Notes under the pieces: generated by a model
What the model was told of the DNA's origin: nothing
The model's database searches: none
The model's input: only the letters and a program-made list of their open reading frames with translations
Shown here: positions 34,627-39,227 of the stretch, one piece after another
Layout: each line of letters begins with the position of its first letter
How positions within the stretch are numbered: position 1 is the stretch's first letter
DNA from: Phoronis australis
Taxonomy: Eukaryota > Phoronida > Phoronidae
DNA length: 39,227 bases
NCBI GenBank assembly: GCA_002633005.1
Contig: NMRA01000067.1
Location: 689,025-728,251 of the forward strand
Direction: 5' to 3'
Program-made: the position numbers and the translations under genes

Positions 34627-34870
34627 TAGATTGGATTTTTGACTTTATACCAATCCGCTATTGCTTGGGTCATGTGACCATGTTTTCGTGGTAAATTGGC
34701 AAAAATGAAAGCTATAATCATACCAAAGAGTTTCAAACATGTGACCGAATTTCTTTTGAAATAAATGGTAAAGATGAAATATCAAAGACAATACAGTTTT
34801 TTAAACTATCATTTTGTTTTCATTTTATGCAACCTTTCATTTTTTCACAGAAATTATAAAATGGATATAA
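34627..34870 (-). repeat. Dispersed repeat family R1, copy 4 (minus)
   Basis: GATTGG..TTTATACCAATCC...TTGGGTCATGTGACC and GAATTTCTTTTGAAATAAAT...AAGATGAAATATCAAAGACA...ACAGTTTT align with copy 3 and with the reverse of copy 1. It starts about 110 bases after the end of the THAP-bearing element. It is shorter than the other copies, or diverges beyond recognition toward 34870. Confidence 0.65.
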
Positions 34871-36955
34871 ACTCATATATTGAAACTCTGACAGAGCGAC
34901 ACTTGCCGAAATCGACAGAATGAGGGAATATACAGGCGACTGGAAGCAGTTTTGGATGCAAATGATCAGCTCAGAGTTCATAACATCGCTACTGACAATG
35001 TCAAAAACACTGCTATAAGTAACAATTCCTAACAACATTTGAGAACAAAACATGGTTAATTTAAGTTTCATGAATGTTAAATCAGCCATTTCTAAGACAT
35101 CATGTTTTTCCTGGGTTTCTACATAAACGTATTTCGACAGCTTAATACTGAGGAAATGCAATATTAAAACTTTCAGAATGTGATATATGGCATTCTGGAG
35201 ACATCAGCTTAAAGTCCTTTTGCAAAAAAAATCACCAGGTTTGAATTTAGCAATAAGCATCAAAATTGTGGGTATAGACTTAAGGGACACAGGAATGCTT
35301 TTAACTATAATTTGTCAAGTATGTTTCAAACCTTCAAAAAGAATTTAACAGATTCTCTGTTTTGGCTCCAAGTTTAAAAGTTTCATCTTTTGCAAAAATA
35401 TGTTTGTGATATTATAATTAACTGAGAATAAGATTAAGATCAGAGCAATTTTACAACTCACTACCATAAACAAAGACAGTATGTGAAGTGAAGTCCATAC
35501 CATGCTCATGCAAAAGCAATACTCAGTGGCAACTCACCTTTTCCTTGGAATCAAGAAATCACTCAATAATTCTAAAACAATCAATCCAGGGTCTAGCCTT
35601 AGTACAGACTTTCTTTTTTGATTAGCAAACTTGACAAGAGACTGCAATAATCACTATCATGTTATCGTTATTACCACAATGTCAGGTAGGAACTGGTGAA
35701 GTACTGAAAGTGATAATTAGCAGGTGGATACACCTGAGTCTAGCTGTCAATATAATGATCATAAGGTTCAGAGAAGCAGAAATAATAGGTATGGTAGACT
35801 TTGCGTCTCCAAATGAATAATAGCCAGAAATGATTAAATGAGATGGGAGACCTGTTTCAACAACCCATTTGTTTTTACAACTATTTAGAGTTCGTAACTA
35901 GGGTAACTGACTTCAGGGAGGATTCAGCTCATTCAATTTCTGCAGTGGCCTCAAGGACAGGAATTTCAGTGACCCTCATGCACTTCTGTTTTCCATGCAT
36001 ACACTAATCAGGATTTTATGGAGTTGCCTACGACTGTTTTAAACGATTATCAAGAACATTTTGAAGTGTACTTGGCCTACTTTAGTTTCAGTAGGCTGAA
36101 ACACGTAACACAATACATAATGCATAAGTTTGACAGTGAACCGAACCATAGAAACATGTCCGCATAAGCGTCAAATCATTCGCACAGAAAACATAAACCT
36201 CAACATCGTGAACACAAAAAAACATGCTTTCGAAATGAAATCCATAAATATACTAACATAAAATCATTAACGCGCACACTCTGAAAATGAATACCAACCA
36301 GAAGTTCTTATGGTTTGTTTCTAGGTTCATGCTTTTTTAGATGTATGTCTCATTCCTGCATCTATACATGGTGCAGTGACTCATGTGTATAACTCCAAGG
36401 TACCAATACAGTATAGGGGTTTACACAGATCATCATCATATTTATATCCCAGAGGCACAACCTCAAATAAAAAGTAGGGGGCTATGCCATAGAACCGACT
36501 TGAAATTTCACAACCATGCCCCTATCCACAGGTGGATTTAGGGGTCTAACCTAATTTTCCAACAAAAAAAATTTTCTCACAACTCCTAAAATTTCATACC
36601 AGGTAATGTTTACTGCTTCTTTACTTTGCATTACGGAATGCCTGGGGACCAGTCCTATATGGCACCAACTTGAAAGTCAAAGACTATTAGCTATGTCTAT
36701 GATCTAAGATGGCACGTTATGCCCAATTGACACAATACTGACCTACTACTATAAAAGTGGAGAAAATAACGAGGCCAGAATTGTACTTTTCCATTTTTCA
36801 AACGCTTACTGTATTGTTTTAAAAATCAGGTGTTTGTTGATGACAACTGTACGATACAGAATAAATTAAATTATACAAACAATCAAAATAAGTGGAATTT
36901 TTCTACCACTTTATTTTTGATGAAACAAAATTTCAATGTTCCTCCAAAGCAGGCC
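34871..36955. other. Non-coding, with transposon fragments
   Basis: No gene recognised. A minus-strand frame at 34820-35161 (113 codons) overlaps the end of an R1 copy and is unrecognised. AAAAAGTAGGGGGCTATGCC near 36471 resembles the central part of the dimeric hairpin MITE. GGTGGATTTAGGGG near 36531 resembles the end of the hAT-like MITE at 38018. Both are probably decayed fragments. Confidence 0.45.
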
Positions 36956-37336
36956 TAATGCTATCAGTCATAAAATCTAGTTACCGAAGACGACGTAGTG
37001 GATTGGGACCTAACAGCTCACGCGCGAACGCCCAATCACAATGTATCTCACCCATGCAGGTCCCAGTCGTAACACAATTGGTCTCATGCATAGTCTGTCA
37101 GTCAACGATGTTCTCTCACTCAGAGAACAACAGAAAGCGTGGCCAGCACTCATGTTCCAAATAAACGTACCGTATGCCCATTAAAAATTATGCATGTCCC
37201 TTTAGCTACTTCAATCTGCGAGGTAGAATTCCTCCTGCGTGCGGTCGTCTGCTTCTGCGGACGGCAGAAGCGCGTGACGTCTATCGGCCAGCATGTGCGA
37301 TTTCATGACGGCTGCTGCAGCTGGAAAATTATGACC
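36956..37336. promoter_or_regulatory. GC/CpG-enriched block, possible promoter or exon
   Basis: This segment is clearly richer in GC and CpG than most of the window. It holds opposed CCAAT motifs (GGATTGGGA near 37000 and GCCCAATCA near 37030), a CRE-like TGACGTC near 37275, and a perfect 7-base inverted pair, TGTTCTC / GAGAACA, at 37109-37129. Open frames exist on both strands: plus at 37139-37378, and minus with MKSHMLADRRHALLPS, which runs into the adjacent MITE. It could be a promoter, a short exon or simply a GC-rich patch. No transcription start or gene can be assigned. Confidence 0.25.
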
Positions 37337-37341
37337 CATCC

Positions 37342-37486
37342 CATGGGCGGCGCAGCTCTGAAAAAAGTGGGGGGCTAAAGTCTCCTCAGCACCCCTGTGG
37401 TGCACCGCCTATAGAATGCGTGCGGCGTAGCACTGAAAAAAGTGGGGAGCTATAGCACCCCAGCCCCCTATGGTGCGCCGCCCATG
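37342..37486. mobile_element. Dimeric hairpin MITE, copy 2, TSD CATCC
   Basis: A 145-bp second member of the family at 33073. Ends are CATGGGCGGCGC and GCGCCGCCCATG, flanked by perfect CATCC repeats (37337-37341 and 37487-37491). It has the same two-unit architecture, each unit containing GC..CTGAAAAAAGTGGGG and GGTGC.CCGCC. It differs from copy 1 by extra bases in both hairpin loops. Different target duplications at two sites show independent insertion rather than local duplication. Confidence 0.88.
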
Positions 37487-37491
37487 CATCC

Positions 37492-38017
37492 AACAGAAAG
37501 TGTGCTCGAAGAAGGTGACCCATTTGTAGGGAGCTTCCCCGAAAAAGTTACCCTTTCGTTGGTTTTTATTCCAGAAACACCACTCTTTTTTGTATTGGCC
37601 AATAAACCCAATCCTTTCATAGATCTATGAGGGTTCTTGAGTTGACAACTGTTCTTACTTGTCGTTTTTTTTTTAATTCACTTGAAGTTCCATTCAGCCC
37701 GAAAGAAAGAAATGCCATGATATCAAAGGTGAGTATATAACAAGCAACAAACGCTTTTAAAAAGACAATATTGAAAACCTTTTAGAGAGTACCGAGCCCT
37801 CAACGTGAACCCAGAGGGAACGATTAGCTCAGTTTCGTATGGCAGTTGTCAGAACGGGCTCCCTTTCGTTGGGAAGCAGCCGGTAATTCAATGTTCATCG
37901 ATTTCTTTAAAATGAGAATTCCGATAGTAACAAACTAGGTAATTTGTAGAACAACTTTCAACCAACAAAAATACCAAATGAGTGAAAAACCCACGTTTCG
38001 AATAGTAGGTAAATAAT
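37492..38017. other. Non-coding, no recognisable gene
   Basis: A plus-strand frame at 37442-37630 starts inside the MITE and is unrecognised. CCCTTTCGTTGG occurs twice (near 37551 and 37861) in otherwise dissimilar contexts. Confidence 0.5.
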
Positions 38018-38152
38018 CAGTGGCGGATTTAGGGGGGGGTACAGATGTGCCATATTCAATTTGGTACTACGGAGATGCTAATGTCGGATGGGCAAAATCC
38101 TCTGTCCTACCCCTCCCCATCCCCCTAACTCAAAATTCTGGATCAGCCCCTG
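38018..38152. mobile_element. hAT-like MITE, 135 bp
   Basis: The left end, CAGTGGCGGATTTAG, followed by a G run, pairs with an inverted right end whose reverse complement is CAGGGGCTGATCCAG, also next to a C run. That gives 15 terminal bases with four mismatches. CAGNGGCGGAT-type ends are common in hAT elements. The expected 8-bp target duplication is not visible, so the copy is old or the boundary is imprecise. It abuts the non-LTR pseudogene and may have inserted next to or into it. Confidence 0.6.
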
Positions 38153-38170
38153 ATAGTACTGGGTGTAGAA

Positions 38171-38853
38171 GTGCGACCACAATGTGAAGGCATTCAGCTT
38201 TATTTAGACTTCTTCGCTGCCATTGTTACCTCTTTGTATCAATGGAATGGTTCTTTTAATACTCCAGATAATTACAGCCAGCGGCCTAGTCCCAGTTGTA
38301 AGCTTTTCACTTTATGTTGCATTGAGACCCAGTTTACGCTTTCACCCGAGCTTGGTGCTATTGGCGATGAACAGGGTGGATTTAGGTCAAAGCACTCTAC
38401 TGTAGATAACAGTTTTGTTTTACATTGTGTTCTTGATTTTTACCTTCAGAAACACAAAAGAATTCTTCATTTGCAGATTTCATTAAAAGCGTTTGATCAA
38501 GTAAGTAGGCCATCCTCATAAACATTTGTTGGGTCATGCTTTTGGGCAAAACTATTAAACCAGGGTGTCATTTTTGTTGTTTTTACAAGAAAATAATGGC
38601 TTTGGAATTACCGGTAGATTTACAAAATGAATTGCTTGACCAAGTTATATTTCAATTTTTTTTGTACGGCTCTAGTACCAAGATCTTCAAAACACTGAAA
38701 ATTTCCTCAGATGGTTTTAAAACATATTTTCCATGTACACATAAGAACCTTATGGAGATACTGGCAGAATGGAGTTATCGTTGTATTAATAATACAATCA
38801 TGGTTAACTTTTGGTTCACTCTTGACAGTGACAATTCATCAATATTATCTTGA
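38171..38853 (+). pseudogene. Non-LTR (LINE) reverse transcriptase pseudogene
   Basis: Two plus-strand frames are fragments of one LINE ORF2. The first (38171-38518) has NGSFNTPDNY, CKLFT and IGDEQGGFRSKHSTVD (about 38360-38407), the early fingers region, then ISLKAFDQV, where the catalytic Asp expected a few residues before AFD is missing. The second (38536-38853, another frame) has LELPVDLQNELLDQ...FFLYGS and MVNFWFTL, typical of the thumb and C-terminal region. The palm with the YADD-type box, normally about 100 residues, is absent between them. The copy is thus internally deleted, frameshifted and dead. No endonuclease domain is seen upstream and no poly-A or 3' tail was identified. The exact clade is not assigned. 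Confidence 0.82.
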
Positions 38854-39227
38854 CTCTTACAGGCGGTAGGTACGTCAGATCCGACTTTGATACATGACAT
38901 GCATACATGGCTGCCAATCGTCCTTCGTCACGGCCCGCATGGTCGTTCTCATTAACGACGCCCTTTTCTTACGCGCTGCAGTTTTCTCATCAACACTCCT
39001 CGTCAACACTAATGAATGAGCAAACGGCCCATAGCATGTTGAAGCCTTTGACGCGAGCTGTCAGCTCGGCATTCATTGAGGCATTCAGCTAAACTCGCAG
39101 CTTTCTGTCGCACGACTCTTAACTGTAGAGAGAATGAATGTTGCTTGACATCTGTGAAACATTCTTTTCACCACGCAAATTATAAGCTTTTGTCGTTAAC
39201 AAATAAGTAAGGGCCACCATCTCAGTC
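38854..39227. other. GC-enriched end segment, no gene assigned
   Basis: After the LINE fragment, base composition becomes less AT-rich with several CpGs. A 61-codon plus-strand frame with an ATG (38907-39092) is unrecognised. It could be the edge of a gene outside the window, or an unrelated transposon end. Confidence 0.3.

Overview
This window looks like AT-rich, gene-poor nuclear DNA from an animal, most likely a highly polymorphic marine invertebrate. I base that on long non-coding stretches, several miniature inverted-repeat transposons (MITEs), a decayed non-LTR retrotransposon, a THAP-domain transposon relic, animal-type splice signals and minisatellite/microsatellite DNA. I cannot name the species. 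There are no bacterial-style operons, no rRNA, no CRISPR array and no convincing tRNA. I found no intact protein-coding gene. Nearly all open frames are short and unrecognisable, as expected by chance in AT-rich DNA, and several sit on repeats.

Layout. 1-18 kb is mostly unannotatable intergenic or intronic sequence. It holds a direct duplication (708-1813), three copies of a dispersed repeat family I call R1 (2341, 13317, 15955), a 204-bp palindromic element (15536-15739) and simple repeats near 17.2-17.5 kb. 18.1-21.7 kb is a second, larger direct duplication. 27.1-27.9 kb is a third. All three duplications have a single N exactly at the junction of the two copies. The copies differ by substitutions and indels, so they look like two haplotypes of one locus joined end to end by the assembler, not true tandem duplications. 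30.1-30.75 kb is a minisatellite of about 24 units of roughly 27 bp. Because 27 is divisible by 3, it creates misleading open frames.

31.4-38.9 kb is a transposon graveyard. In order it holds a 245-bp TA-flanked MITE, a 347-bp TTAA-flanked MITE, a 131-bp GC-rich dimeric hairpin element with a perfect 5-bp target duplication, and a 1.18-kb TTAA-flanked element with a frameshifted THAP domain (Kolobok-like). These are followed by an R1 copy, a second dimeric hairpin element with a different perfect 5-bp target duplication, a hAT-like MITE and a non-LTR reverse transcriptase pseudogene with an internal deletion.

The most promising candidates for something undescribed are the dimeric hairpin element family (33073-33203 and 37342-37486) and the THAP-bearing TTAA element (33338-34513). 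No gene network can be described, because there are no intact genes to connect.
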